Of a stretch of DNA of 64,000 nucleotides, positions 16,597 to 24,785 are shown in pieces; position 1 is the stretch's first letter, and each line of letters opens with the position of its first letter. The notes below the pieces were generated by a model. It did no database searches. It was given only the letters and a program-made list of their open reading frames with translations, and was not told where the DNA came from. The DNA lies in NCBI RefSeq assembly GCF_024508275.1, contig NZ_CP101989.1, forward strand, positions 992,001 to 1,056,000, in the 5' to 3' direction. Source of the stretch: Cellulomonas wangsupingiae (GTDB lineage Bacteria; Actinomycetota; Actinomycetes; Actinomycetales; Cellulomonadaceae). A program made the position numbers and the translations under genes.

Positions 16597-18003
16597 GTGA
16601 AGTACGCCCAGCACATCTCCGAGCTCGTCGGCGGCACCCCGCTCGTCCGGCTCACGTCCGTGACCGCCGGCCTCACCGCGACGATCCTCGCGAAGGTCGA
16701 GTACCTCAACCCGGGCGGGTCCGTGAAGGACCGCATCGCGCTGCGGATGATCGAGGCGGCGGAGGCCTCGGGCGAGCTCCAGCCGGGAGGCACGATCGTC
16801 GAGCCGACGTCCGGCAACACCGGGGTCGGTCTCGCGCTCGTCGCGCAGCGCAAGGGGTACCGCTGCGTCTTCGTGTGCCCCGACAAGGTCAGCCAGGACA
16901 AGCGCGACGTGCTGCGCGCGTACGGCGCGGAGGTCGTCGTGACGCCCACGGCCGTGCCGCCGGACCACCCGGCCTCCTACTACTCGGTGTCCGACCGCAT
17001 CACGCGCGAGACGCCCGGCGCCTGGAAGCCCAACCAGTACGCCAACCAGAACGGCCCCGCGAGCCACTACGCGAGCACCGGCCCGGAGATCTGGGCGGAC
17101 ACCGAGGGTCGCATCACGCACCTCGTCACCGGCGTCGGCACCGGCGGCACGATCACCGGCACCGGTCGCTACCTGCACGACGCGTCGGCGGACCGCCCGG
17201 CCGCGGACGGGGGCCGCGTGGTCGTCGTCGGCGCCGACCCGGCGGGCTCGGTCTACTCCGGGGGCGACGGGCGCCCGTACCTCGTCGAGGGCGTGGGGGA
17301 GGACTTCTGGCCGACGGCCTACGACCCGACCGTCCCGGACGAGATCATCGCGGTCTCCGACGCCGACTCGTTCGCGATGACGCGGCGCCTGGCGCGCGAG
17401 GAGGGTCTGCTCGTCGGCGGCTCGTGCGGCATGGCCGTCGAGGCGACCCTGCGCCACGCGCGCGCCCTGCAGGAGGCCGACCCGGACGCGGCGGCCCGGG
17501 CGGTGTACGTCGTGATCCTCCCCGACGGCGGGCGCGGGTACCTGTCGAAGATCTTCAACGACTCGTGGATGCGCTCGTACGGGTTCCTCGCCGGCGGCGA
17601 GGGCGCGACGGTCGCCGACGTGCTGCGCACGAAGGACGGCGACCTGCCCGCGCTGGTCCACACGCACCCCAACGAGACCGTGCGGGACGCGATCGAGATC
17701 CTGCGGGAGTACGGCGTCTCGCAGATGCCCGTGGTGGGTGCCGAGCCGCCCGTGATGATCGGCGAGGTCGCCGGTGCCGTGAGCGAGCGCGAGCTGCTCG
17801 ACGCGGTGTTCTCCGGGGCCGCGTCGCTGGCCGACCGTGTGGACGCCCACATGGCCGTGCCCCTGCCGCTCATCGGCGCCGGGGAGCCCGTCGACGCCGC
17901 ACGTGCGGCGCTCGAGAAGGCGGACGCGCTGATGGTCGTCGACGACGGGCGGCCCGTGGGCGTCCTGACGCGGCACGACCTGCTGGGGTTCCTGACGCGC
18001 TGA
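16597..18003 (+). CDS. cbs: Cystathionine beta-synthase
   Basis: A 468-residue PLP enzyme that condenses serine with homocysteine to form cystathionine, the first step of reverse transsulfuration. The PLP lysine is in NPGGSVKDR (K44). The phosphate loop is the EPTSGNTG block (S72-G76), and GTGGTITGTGRYL lies further on. A C-terminal Bateman module of two CBS domains occupies about 340-468 (HTHPNETVRDAIEILREYGVSQMPVV and the MVVDDGRPVGVLTRHDLLGFL end). This separates it from O-acetylserine sulfhydrylase. GTG 16597 gives the usual MKYAQHISELVG opening and lies 9 nt after GAGAGG; ATG 16588 would add three residues but overlaps that site's spacing. Confidence 0.92.
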   Translation: MKYAQHISELVGGTPLVRLTSVTAGLTATILAKVEYLNPGGSVKDRIALRMIEAAEASGELQPGGTIVEPTSGNTGVGLALVAQRKGYRCVFVCPDKVSQDKRDVLRAYGAEVVVTPTAVPPDHPASYYSVSDRITRETPGAWKPNQYANQNGPASHYASTGPEIWADTEGRITHLVTGVGTGGTITGTGRYLHDASADRPAADGGRVVVVGADPAGSVYSGGDGRPYLVEGVGEDFWPTAYDPTVPDEIIAVSDADSFAMTRRLAREEGLLVGGSCGMAVEATLRHARALQEADPDAAARAVYVVILPDGGRGYLSKIFNDSWMRSYGFLAGGEGATVADVLRTKDGDLPALVHTHPNETVRDAIEILREYGVSQMPVVGAEPPVMIGEVAGAVSERELLDAVFSGAASLADRVDAHMAVPLPLIGAGEPVDAARAALEKADALMVVDDGRPVGVLTRHDLLGFLTR

Positions 18004-18027
18004 CGCACGGTGCGCCGCGGGTGCCCG

Positions 18028-18053
18028 GCAAGCGTTTGCGCGCGCGTTAGCAT
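18028..18053 (+). promoter_or_regulatory. LacI-family operator and -10 hexamer before the CE7 esterase
   Basis: GCAAGCGTTTGC (18028-18039) fits the LacI-family pattern GNAANCGNTTNC at every fixed position. A TAGCAT -10 hexamer follows at 18048-18053, so the operator covers the -35/spacer region of the esterase promoter. This suggests sugar-induced expression by a regulator encoded outside the window. Confidence 0.6.
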
Positions 18054-18094
18054 CTGCGCGACCCGACGGCCGCACCTGCGAAGGACCACCTGCG

Positions 18095-19093
18095 ATGGCG
18101 CTGTTCGACCTTCCCCTGCCCGAGCTCGAGCGCTACCTGCCGGACCTCGAGGAGCCGGCCGACCTCGACGAGTTCTGGGCGGGGACGCTCGCCGAGACGC
18201 GGCGGTTCGACCTCGACGTGCGCCGCACGCCGCACGACGCCGGGCTCACGCTGGTCGACGTCGAGGACGTGACGTTCGCCGGCTTCGGGGGGCACCCCGT
18301 CAAGGCCTGGGTGACGCGCCCGGCGGGGTCCGCCACGGACGGGTCGTCGCTGCCCGCCGTCGTGGAGTTCCTCGGCTACGGCGGGGGGCGCGGACGCCCG
18401 CACGAGCGGCTCGCCTGGGCCGCCGCGGGCTACGTGCACCTGCTCATGGACACCCGCGGGCAGGGCTCGCGCTGGGGCAGCGGCGGTGACACCCCGGACC
18501 CCGTCGGCTCCGGACCGCACGTGCCGGGCGTCATGACCAGCGGCATCCTCGACCCGGCCGACCACTACTACCGGCGGCTGTTCACCGACGGCGTCCGCGC
18601 GGTGGAGGCGGTGCGCGCGCTGCCCGGCGTGGACCCCGCGCGCGTGACCGTCACCGGCGGCAGCCAGGGCGGCGGCATGACGCTCGCGGTCGCCGGGCTG
18701 GTCGACGACCTCGTCGCCGTCATGCCCGACGTGCCGTTCCTGTGCCACGTCCCCCGGGCGATCGCCCTCACGGACGCGAACCCGTACCACGAGATCGTCA
18801 CCTACCTGGCGGTGCACCGGGACCACAAGGCCGCAGCCCTGCGCACGCTGTCCTACCTCGACGGCGTCCACCTCGGGCGCCGCGCGACGGCGCCCACGCT
18901 GTTCTCGGTGGCGCTGCGCGACCCGATCTGCCCGCCGTCGACGGTGTACGCCGCCTACAACCACTACGGCAAGCTGGCCGGCACCCGACCGGACCGCTCG
19001 ATCGAGGTCTACGAGTTCAACGAGCACGAGGGCGGCGGCGGCTTCCAGGTCGACGCGCAGCTGCGGTGGCTCGCGGGGGTCCTCGCACGCTGA
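18095..19093 (+). CDS. axe: Acetylxylan esterase, carbohydrate esterase family 7
   Basis: A 332-residue cytoplasmic CE7 esterase that removes acetyl groups from xylo-oligosaccharides and other small acetylated substrates. The family motifs are all present: RGQGSRWG, GGSQGGG and HE. The triad by position is Ser190 (GGSQGG), Asp276 (ALRDPICPP) and His311 (FNEHEGGGG), matching known CE7 enzymes closely. There is no signal peptide, as expected for an intracellular hexamer acting after uptake. ATG 18095 follows a GAAGGA site. A LacI-type operator and a TAGCAT hexamer precede it. The gene fits the plant-polymer lifestyle suggested by the alditol oxidase and the sugar importer. Confidence 0.92.
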   Translation: MALFDLPLPELERYLPDLEEPADLDEFWAGTLAETRRFDLDVRRTPHDAGLTLVDVEDVTFAGFGGHPVKAWVTRPAGSATDGSSLPAVVEFLGYGGGRGRPHERLAWAAAGYVHLLMDTRGQGSRWGSGGDTPDPVGSGPHVPGVMTSGILDPADHYYRRLFTDGVRAVEAVRALPGVDPARVTVTGGSQGGGMTLAVAGLVDDLVAVMPDVPFLCHVPRAIALTDANPYHEIVTYLAVHRDHKAAALRTLSYLDGVHLGRRATAPTLFSVALRDPICPPSTVYAAYNHYGKLAGTRPDRSIEVYEFNEHEGGGGFQVDAQLRWLAGVLAR

Positions 19094-19179
19094 GCACCGC
19101 GCGCCGCCCCGGGGCGGCAGCCACGTGGTCGGCAGGGCAGGATGGTCGGGCACTGTCATCCAGGCGAAGGAGAAGTCAC

Positions 19180-19584
19180 ATGGCCGCAGCGCTGCCCGAG
19201 GTCTCGGGTGCTCCCGGCACCAAGCCCACCCTGACGTTCCCCGAGGGTGCGCCGTCCGACGAGCTCGAGGTCGTGGTGCTCAGCCGCGGCGACGGCGCGA
19301 TCGTCGAGGCGGGCCAGGACATCGAGGTGCACTACCTGGGCCAGTCGTGGCAGGGGGGCGTCTTCGACAACTCGTTCGACCGCGGCTCGTCGATCAGCTT
19401 CCCCATCGGCGTCGGCGCCGTCATCGCCGGCTGGGACGAGGGCCTCGTCGGCCAGCAGGTCGGCTCCCGGGTGCTGCTGTCGATCCCGTCGCACCTGGGC
19501 TACGGCGACCGCGGCGTGCCGCAGGCCGGCATCAAGGGCGGGGACACGCTCGTGTTCGTCGTGGACATCGTCGGCGTCAGCTGA
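19180..19584 (+). CDS. FKBP-type peptidyl-prolyl isomerase
   Basis: A 134-residue single-domain FKBP isomerase that speeds cis/trans turns at prolines in folding proteins. The conserved FKBP sequence runs VHYLGQSWQGGVFDNSFDRGSS, then the GWDEGLVGQQVGSRVLLSIPSHLGYGDRG active-site strand and loop. It ends with DTLVFVVDIVGV. It has no signal peptide or tail, so it is cytoplasmic. ATG 19180 follows an AAGGAG site by 7 nt. A strong hairpin follows the stop, so it is probably its own unit. Confidence 0.93.
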   Translation: MAAALPEVSGAPGTKPTLTFPEGAPSDELEVVVLSRGDGAIVEAGQDIEVHYLGQSWQGGVFDNSFDRGSSISFPIGVGAVIAGWDEGLVGQQVGSRVLLSIPSHLGYGDRGVPQAGIKGGDTLVFVVDIVGVS

Positions 19585-19603
19585 CGACACGATGAGTCCG
19601 CGC

Positions 19604-19641
19604 CGCACCACCGGTCGACCCTCGCGGGCGCCGGTGGTGCG
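19604..19641 (+). terminator. Terminator after the FKBP gene
   Basis: Perfect 11-bp arms (19604-19614 and 19631-19641) with a 16-nt loop, 19 nt after the FKBP stop. Confidence 0.7.
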
Positions 19642-19683
19642 GTCGCGACGACCGCACGGCGCGGCGCCCGGGAGGCAGGACCC

Positions 19684-20615
19684 GTGAGCGTGGCACGCAG
19701 CCGTGACCCCCGGGAGTGGGCGGCCCACTCGCCGTACTCCGACCCCGGCCCGCACGCCGACGTGCTGCGGGCCATCGGTCCCGCCCCGTCCGACGTCCAC
19801 GCGGCCGCGACGGGCCTGATCGGGCACTACCGCGCCGATGCGGCGACGCTCGACCCCGCACGCGTCCCGACGATCGACCTGCGCTGGCTGGACCGCATCC
19901 TGGAGCGGGCCTCGAGGTCTCGTCCGCCCCGCTGCCCGGCCGCCCGCACGCCGACCGCATCGCGGGCTGCTGCCGCGACCACACCTTGCTGGCCGTCGGC
20001 GTCCTGCGCGCGCACGGCATCCCGGCACGCTCCCGCATCGGCTTCGCGCGGTACTTCTTCCCGGGCGACGGCGTGGACCACGTCGTCGTCGAGCGCTGGG
20101 ACGGCGAGCGGTGGGTGCGCAGCGACCCGGAGCTCGACGCCGCGTTCGGGGCGGCACCCCCGGCCGGGGAGCCGTTCGACCCGTTCGACATGCCCACGGG
20201 GCCGGACAGCCCGTTCCCCACCGCCGCGGAGCTGTGGACCGCGCACCGCCGCGACGGCCTGGACCTGACGCGGTACGGCGTCGCGGGCGTCCCCGAGCTC
20301 GCCGGGCGCGACTTCGTCCGGCACTACGTGCTCCTCGAGGTCGCGCACCGCCGCCGTGACGAGGTGCTGCTGTGGGACCTGTGGGGCGCCGCGCTCGACG
20401 GCACGACGGGTGCCGAGGTGGACGCCCTCGCCGACGTGCTCGCCGACCTGCTGGTCCGCGCCGACGCCGGGGACGTCGACGCCGAGGACGAGCTCGCCCG
20501 GCGCTACTCCGACGACCCGCGGCTGCACGTCGGCCGGCGCGTGCTCACGGACTCGCCGCTGGGCCGCCGCGGGTGGACCGACCTGGTGGCGCGGACGACC
20601 GTGTGGGACGACTGA
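19684..20615 (+). pseudogene. Transglutaminase-like protein with a -1 base frameshift
   Basis: A transglutaminase/protease-like protein of about 310 residues split by one missing base. The first frame runs from GTG 19684 (SVARSRDPREWAAHSPYSDP...WLDRILERA). The homologous reading continues in another frame from 19911 (LEVSSAPLPGRPHADR) to the stop at 20613-20615. Adding one base between 19910 and 19911 restores RALEVSSAP exactly. The second part has the transglutaminase core: the Cys in IAGCCRDHTLLAVGVLRA, the His in DHVVVERW and the Asp in VRSDPELD. Catalytic sequence and codon pattern look intact on both sides. The break may be a recent mutation or a sequencing error. No slippery site for programmed frameshifting is evident. 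Confidence 0.8.
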
Positions 20616-20635
20616 GCGCCGGCGGCACTGCGCCC

Positions 20636-21352
20636 TCAGCGGCCGCCGGTGGGCACGCGCGCCCCGGCCAGGGCGTAGGCCGCCGCCGCCTCCGCGTGCA
20701 CGCGGGCCGACGCGATGAGCGGCACGGGGCCGTCGTCCGGCGGGAGGGCGAGCTCCAGCTCGGTGCACGCCAGGACCACCGCGTCGGCGCCGGCCGCGCG
20801 CAGGTCCGCCACGACGCCGCGCAGCCGGGCCCGGGAGCCCTCCGGCGCGCTGCCCTGCGTGAGCTCGTCGAAGATGATCCGGTCGACCTCCTCCTGCGCG
20901 GGCGCGTCCGGCACGAGCGTCGCGATGCCGTGCCGCGCCAGCCGGTCGGCGTAGAACGGCTCGGCCATCACCCAGCGCGTCCCCAGGACGCCCAGGGTGC
21001 GGTGCCCCGCGGCGGTGGCGACCTCGGCCACCGCGTCGGCGATGTGCAGCAGCGGCACGTCGAGGGCGGCCTCCACGGCGGGCGCCACCTTGTGCATGAG
21101 GTTGGTCGCGATGAGCACGGCGTCCGCACCGGCGGCCTGGAGGCGTCGACCCGCGTCCGCGAGCAGCGCACCGGCGGCGTCCCAGTCGTCGGCGAGCTGC
21201 AGCTCGCGCACCTGCGCGAAGTCCAGCGACTCCAGCAGCAGGTGCGCGCTGTGGTGCCCGCCCAGCCGCTCCTGGACCACCGAGTTGACGATCCGGTAGT
21301 ACTCCGCGGTCGAGTACCAGCTCATGCCGCCGATGACGCCGAGGGTGCGCAC
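20636..21352 (-). CDS. Aspartate/glutamate racemase family protein
   Basis: A 238-residue member of the Asp/Glu racemase superfamily, PLP-independent enzymes that use a pair of cysteines to invert amino-acid stereochemistry. The opening MRTLGVIGGMSWYSTAEYYR is typical of the YgeA/aspartate-racemase branch. The second catalytic Cys is in VVLACTELELAL (about 195-206). At the first Cys position, the segment VLIATNLMHKVAP carries Asn rather than Cys (usual reading is CNTAHK or TNTMHK). Loss of one cysteine is known in this branch and may change activity. GTG 21352 follows GGGAGG by 5 nt. The gene follows the alditol oxidase gene on the same strand. Confidence 0.82.
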   Translation of the reverse strand: MRTLGVIGGMSWYSTAEYYRIVNSVVQERLGGHHSAHLLLESLDFAQVRELQLADDWDAAGALLADAGRRLQAAGADAVLIATNLMHKVAPAVEAALDVPLLHIADAVAEVATAAGHRTLGVLGTRWVMAEPFYADRLARHGIATLVPDAPAQEEVDRIIFDELTQGSAPEGSRARLRGVVADLRAAGADAVVLACTELELALPPDDGPVPLIASARVHAEAAAAYALAGARVPTGGR

Positions 21353-21462
21353 GTGGACCTCCCGAGGGGTGCACCTCATCGAACCCCCGGACCACCGCGG
21401 GCGTCCAGCCCTCTGTCCGACCGGGGCGGCGCCGCCGGACGGGGACGTGGCGCGCCGCGCCG

Positions 21463-22731
21463 TCAGCCCCGCAGCCCGTACCGGGTGAGGAAGTCGTTCG
21501 CGAAGACGCCCTCGGTGTCGCGGCGGGCCAGCAGCGCGACCTGGTCGTCCCACCGCGGGTAGAGCTCGCGCAGCGTGTGGTCCCGGTCGGCGAAGAGCTT
21601 GCCCCAGTGCGGGCGCGCGCCGAACGGCGCGAGCGCCTCCTCGATCACGGGCAGCACCGCCTCGACCTCGGCCCGCCGCGGCTGCCACGTGAAGTGCAGC
21701 GCGACGCGGTCGCCCCCGTGGGCGGTGGACAGCCACAGGTCGTCCCCGGCGATGGTCCGGATCTCGCTGATGAGCAGCAGCGGGGACGTCAGGTGGCCGA
21801 TGCCGCGCAGCGCCTCGATCGCCGCGACCGCGTGCTCGCGGGGCACGAGCCACTCGGACTGCAGCTCGGCACCCGCCGACGGCGTGAAGTCGAGCCGGAA
21901 GTGGGGGAGCCGCTCGTGCCACGGCCCGGGCACACCCCCCTGCTGCGTGCAGGCCACGGGGTCCGGGCCCGGCACGGGGTGCACGGGGCCCGGGGCGGGG
22001 CGTGCGCCCGCCAGGACGTCGCCGGGCCCCGGCAGGGTCCACGCGTCCGCGTCGACGCGGTGCTTGCGCCACACCTGGGCGACGTCGTCGCCGGTCCAGT
22101 CGGTGAACAGGCTCACGGAGTACGCCGAGGCCATGAGGTCGTCGAACCGCTCGAGCGCCGTGCGCCACGGCAGGTCGAGCCAGACCTCCTGCGCGACGTC
22201 GTACGTCGGCTGGACCGCGAGCGTCACCCGCGTCACGACGCCCAGGCCGCCCAGCGCGACGACCGACCCGGCGAGCTCGGGGTCGTCCGGCCCGAGCGTG
22301 CGGACCTCGCCGCCGGCCCCGACGATCTCCAGCCCGCGCACCGCGGCCGACAGGTTGGGCGCCGTGACGCCCGAGCCGTGCGTCGCGGTGGCGACCGTGC
22401 CCGCGACCGCGATGTGCGGCAGCGACGCCATGGTGTGCAGCGCCCAGCCTGCCGCGTGCAGGTCGTCGGCGAGCTCGCCGTAGCGCACGCCGGCGCCCAC
22501 GGTCACGGTGCCCGCGTCGGGGTCGACGACCGTCGGCACCTCGAGCCGGTCCAGCACGACGAGCGTGCCGGGGGAGTCGGCCAGGTCGTGGAACGAGTGC
22601 CGCGACCCCAGCGCGCGCACGTGGCGTGCACCGGCCACGACCTGGGCGACCTCGTCGACGGTCGTCGGGCGCACCACGGGCCCGCCGCGGAACGTGTGGC
22701 TGCCGGCCCAGGTGGTCAGGGCGTCCGTCAT
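21463..22731 (-). CDS. aldO: FAD-dependent alditol oxidase
   Basis: A 422-residue VAO-family flavoprotein resembling Streptomyces alditol oxidase, which oxidises xylitol and sorbitol to the aldose with release of H2O2. The FAD-binding domain begins NWAGSHTF-like (TWAGSHTFRGG). It carries His45 in LGSRHSFHD, the position of covalent FAD attachment. The MASLPHIAVAGTVATATHGSG block is diagnostic. Substrate-domain motifs also match AldO: SLFTDW, CTQQGGVPGPWHERLPHFR, SEIRTI (Glu and Arg), ALHFTW (His) and HWGKLF (Lys). This predicts use of polyols rather than arabinono-lactone. The ATG lies 22 nt before the neighbouring CPBP gene's stop, so the two are likely co-transcribed. Confidence 0.88.
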   Translation of the reverse strand: MTDALTTWAGSHTFRGGPVVRPTTVDEVAQVVAGARHVRALGSRHSFHDLADSPGTLVVLDRLEVPTVVDPDAGTVTVGAGVRYGELADDLHAAGWALHTMASLPHIAVAGTVATATHGSGVTAPNLSAAVRGLEIVGAGGEVRTLGPDDPELAGSVVALGGLGVVTRVTLAVQPTYDVAQEVWLDLPWRTALERFDDLMASAYSVSLFTDWTGDDVAQVWRKHRVDADAWTLPGPGDVLAGARPAPGPVHPVPGPDPVACTQQGGVPGPWHERLPHFRLDFTPSAGAELQSEWLVPREHAVAAIEALRGIGHLTSPLLLISEIRTIAGDDLWLSTAHGGDRVALHFTWQPRRAEVEAVLPVIEEALAPFGARPHWGKLFADRDHTLRELYPRWDDQVALLARRDTEGVFANDFLTRYGLRG

Positions 22732-22752
22732 GGGGGTCCTCTCGTGCGGGCG

Positions 22753-23613
22753 TCAGCGCGCGGGGGCGGTGACGAAGATGTCGAACAGCTCGGGGGTGTG
22801 GGCGTGCACGAGCACCATGAAGACCACGGCGTCGAAGAGCAGGTGCACGACCAGCACGTACGTCAGGGACTTGGTGAGGGAGAACGTGAAGCCCTGGATG
22901 AGCGCGAACGGGATCGTCAGCAGCGGCCCCCACTCGCGGTAGCCCAGCTCCCACAGGAAGGACACGAACACCGTGGCCTGCAGCACGTTGGCCGCCCACA
23001 GCGGGAAGTGCCGGCGCAGCAGGGCGAAGACCGTGCAGATGAAGAACAGCTCGTCCCAGGTGCCGACGGCGTTGACGCCGACGAAGAGGCGCGCGATCTC
23101 CTGCCCCTCGATCACCGTGGGCCAGTTGCGGTACGCGCCGGACGACAGGAAGTAGAACGGCAGCAGCAGGTACCCGGCGGTCTGCACGCCGATGAGGTAC
23201 GCCCACTGCGTGCGCGTCCACCGCCGGCCGGTGCGCCACGGGAACCGGATGACGTCGTCGCCCAGGACGTGCCGGGACAGGACGTACGGGATCACCACGG
23301 CCAGCCCGAGCGCGAGCGTGAACCGCAGCATGCTGGCGTCGGACAGGTCCGCGCCGAGCGGGATCGTGCTGACGATGCCCATGCCGGCGCCGATGATCAG
23401 CAGGTCCCGCCCCAGCACGCGGTCGACGGCCCAGCCCAGGGCGATCCCGACGACGAGCGGCAGGTACGCCAGCGGGCGGACGTGGATCGCGAACATCAGC
23501 ACGGCCGACCCGCACACGAGCGCGGCGGCCAGGTACCGCCACGCGGGGTGCGACAGGGCCCGCGGGGGTGCGTCGTCGGCCGCTGCCGGCAGGGTCCCCG
23601 CTGTCTCGTCCAC
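22753..23613 (-). CDS. CPBP-like integral membrane protein
   Basis: A 286-residue protein with about eight membrane segments. The last third resembles the CPBP (CAAX protease/bacteriocin-processing) domain, but the motifs are degenerate. The usual paired glutamates read WDELFFICTVFALLRR, and the late His motif reads VVHLLFDAV. The FxxxH motif is not clear; SFLWELGY is at its place. It may be an inactive family member or a distant relative. GTG 23613 opens MDETAGTLPAAAD; an alternative GTG at 23619 adds two residues. It lies between the YhiM-like gene and alditol oxidase, all on the minus strand, without evident functional link. Confidence 0.6.
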   Translation of the reverse strand: MDETAGTLPAAADDAPPRALSHPAWRYLAAALVCGSAVLMFAIHVRPLAYLPLVVGIALGWAVDRVLGRDLLIIGAGMGIVSTIPLGADLSDASMLRFTLALGLAVVIPYVLSRHVLGDDVIRFPWRTGRRWTRTQWAYLIGVQTAGYLLLPFYFLSSGAYRNWPTVIEGQEIARLFVGVNAVGTWDELFFICTVFALLRRHFPLWAANVLQATVFVSFLWELGYREWGPLLTIPFALIQGFTFSLTKSLTYVLVVHLLFDAVVFMVLVHAHTPELFDIFVTAPAR

Positions 23614-23684
23614 CCGCACACCCTGCCTCACCGTGTGCGTCCGCGCAGCCCACGGGCGTGCGCGTCGTGTCACCGCACCGCCCC

Positions 23685-24731
23685 TCAGTCCTTCGAGGTG
23701 CCCGCCTCGAGGATCGACACGATCGAGAAGAGCGTGAAGCACACGGCGCCCAGACCGACCATGACGTGGGCGGGCACGAAGAGGCCCGCCTGCCGCTCGG
23801 TGCCCTCGAAGAGGAACGCCGCGGCGAACAGGCAGGCGAGCGCGGTCCCCACCGGGATCAGCGGGATGCGGTTGGCCAGCGCGAAGACCTGGCGCCACAC
23901 CAGCGCGAGCAGCAGCACCTTGGACAGGATGCTGAAGCACACCAGCCCCAGGCCGATGAGCACGATGCCGGGTGCGAGGCGGTTCGGGTCGTCCGACGCC
24001 AGCAGGACACCGATGCCGAGGACGACGTTGATCGTCCCCATCGCCACCACCCACCACGTCCACCGGTAGCGCTCGGCGTCGCCGAACTCGTTGCGCACCT
24101 GCCGCACGATGCTGGCGACCAGGGCCACGAGCGCCGCGCAGATCAGGGACAGCCCGGTGAGCACGTGCGCGGCCACCAGCTGCGGGGTGCCGCCGTGCGC
24201 GTACAGGGTCGCGGACAGCACCAGGCCCGCGGCGGCGAGCACCGCCGGCACGGCGACGAGGACGGCGCCGACCGTCCGCGAGTACGCACCGTCCGGCGGG
24301 CCGCTGCCCGGTGAGCGCGCGGCGGACTGCTGGATCAGCACGAACTTGGTCGACGCGGTCGCCACCGTGCTGACGCAGGCCGCGATGAACCCGATGCCGA
24401 GCATGACGTGCCCCGCGACGACGCGCTTCGGCTCGTCGCCTCCGGCGACCACCGTCGCGCCCCAGATCATCGTGCCGATCGCGACCAGGTACCCGAGGAC
24501 GGGCAGCGCGATCTCCCACACCTCGCCGTAGCGGTGGATCAGCTGGCGGATGATCGTCGCCGCCGTCGTGAACAGCGCGATGCAGATGGCCGTCAGGGCG
24601 ATGTTCACGTGACCTGCGACGAAGTGGCCGGCGTCGTGGCTCCCGGACAGGATGTCCAGCCCGAAGGCCAGACAGACGGCCCCCATGGCGAGTGGGATCG
24701 CGCGGAACAGGACGCTGATGGTGCGGTTCAT
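23685..24731 (-). CDS. yhiM: YhiM-like (DUF2776) inner-membrane protein
   Basis: A 348-residue polytopic protein that from memory of the sequence strongly resembles E. coli YhiM (DUF2776), about 350 residues, linked there to survival at low pH. Shared blocks include FVAGHV near residue 37, GTMIWG, IAACVSTVA, RLAPGIVLIGLGLVCFSI, LALVWRQ and LANRIPLIPV. The C-terminal end FTLFSIVSILEAGTSKD also matches. Five internal repeats of a [VA]xAH/GHV-type motif occur at about 37, 103, 185, 251 and 317, at the start of successive helix pairs. ATG 24731 follows GGGGGAAG. A TACGGT -10 hexamer (24764-24769, minus strand) precedes it. The function is not biochemically defined. Confidence 0.85.
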   Translation of the reverse strand: MNRTISVLFRAIPLAMGAVCLAFGLDILSGSHDAGHFVAGHVNIALTAICIALFTTAATIIRQLIHRYGEVWEIALPVLGYLVAIGTMIWGATVVAGGDEPKRVVAGHVMLGIGFIAACVSTVATASTKFVLIQQSAARSPGSGPPDGAYSRTVGAVLVAVPAVLAAAGLVLSATLYAHGGTPQLVAAHVLTGLSLICAALVALVASIVRQVRNEFGDAERYRWTWWVVAMGTINVVLGIGVLLASDDPNRLAPGIVLIGLGLVCFSILSKVLLLALVWRQVFALANRIPLIPVGTALACLFAAAFLFEGTERQAGLFVPAHVMVGLGAVCFTLFSIVSILEAGTSKD

Positions 24732-24785
24732 GGCTTCCCCCTGATAGCCGAGCCGTCGCTCCCACCGTAGGGAACAGCGCGGGCT

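Noticed and set aside
19906..19915. Programmed ribosomal frameshift
   Set aside because: No slippery heptamer or downstream pseudoknot was evident, and the family is not known to use frameshifting.
21463..22731. L-gulono- or D-arabinono-lactone oxidase
   Set aside because: Full set of AldO residues (His45, SEIRTI, ALHFTW, HWGKLF) fits alditol oxidase better than lactone oxidases.
20636..23653. A 1000-codon minus-strand frame across racemase, AldO and CPBP genes
   Set aside because: Only its last 239 codons show family motifs; the rest is arginine/alanine-rich shadow of the AldO and CPBP genes.
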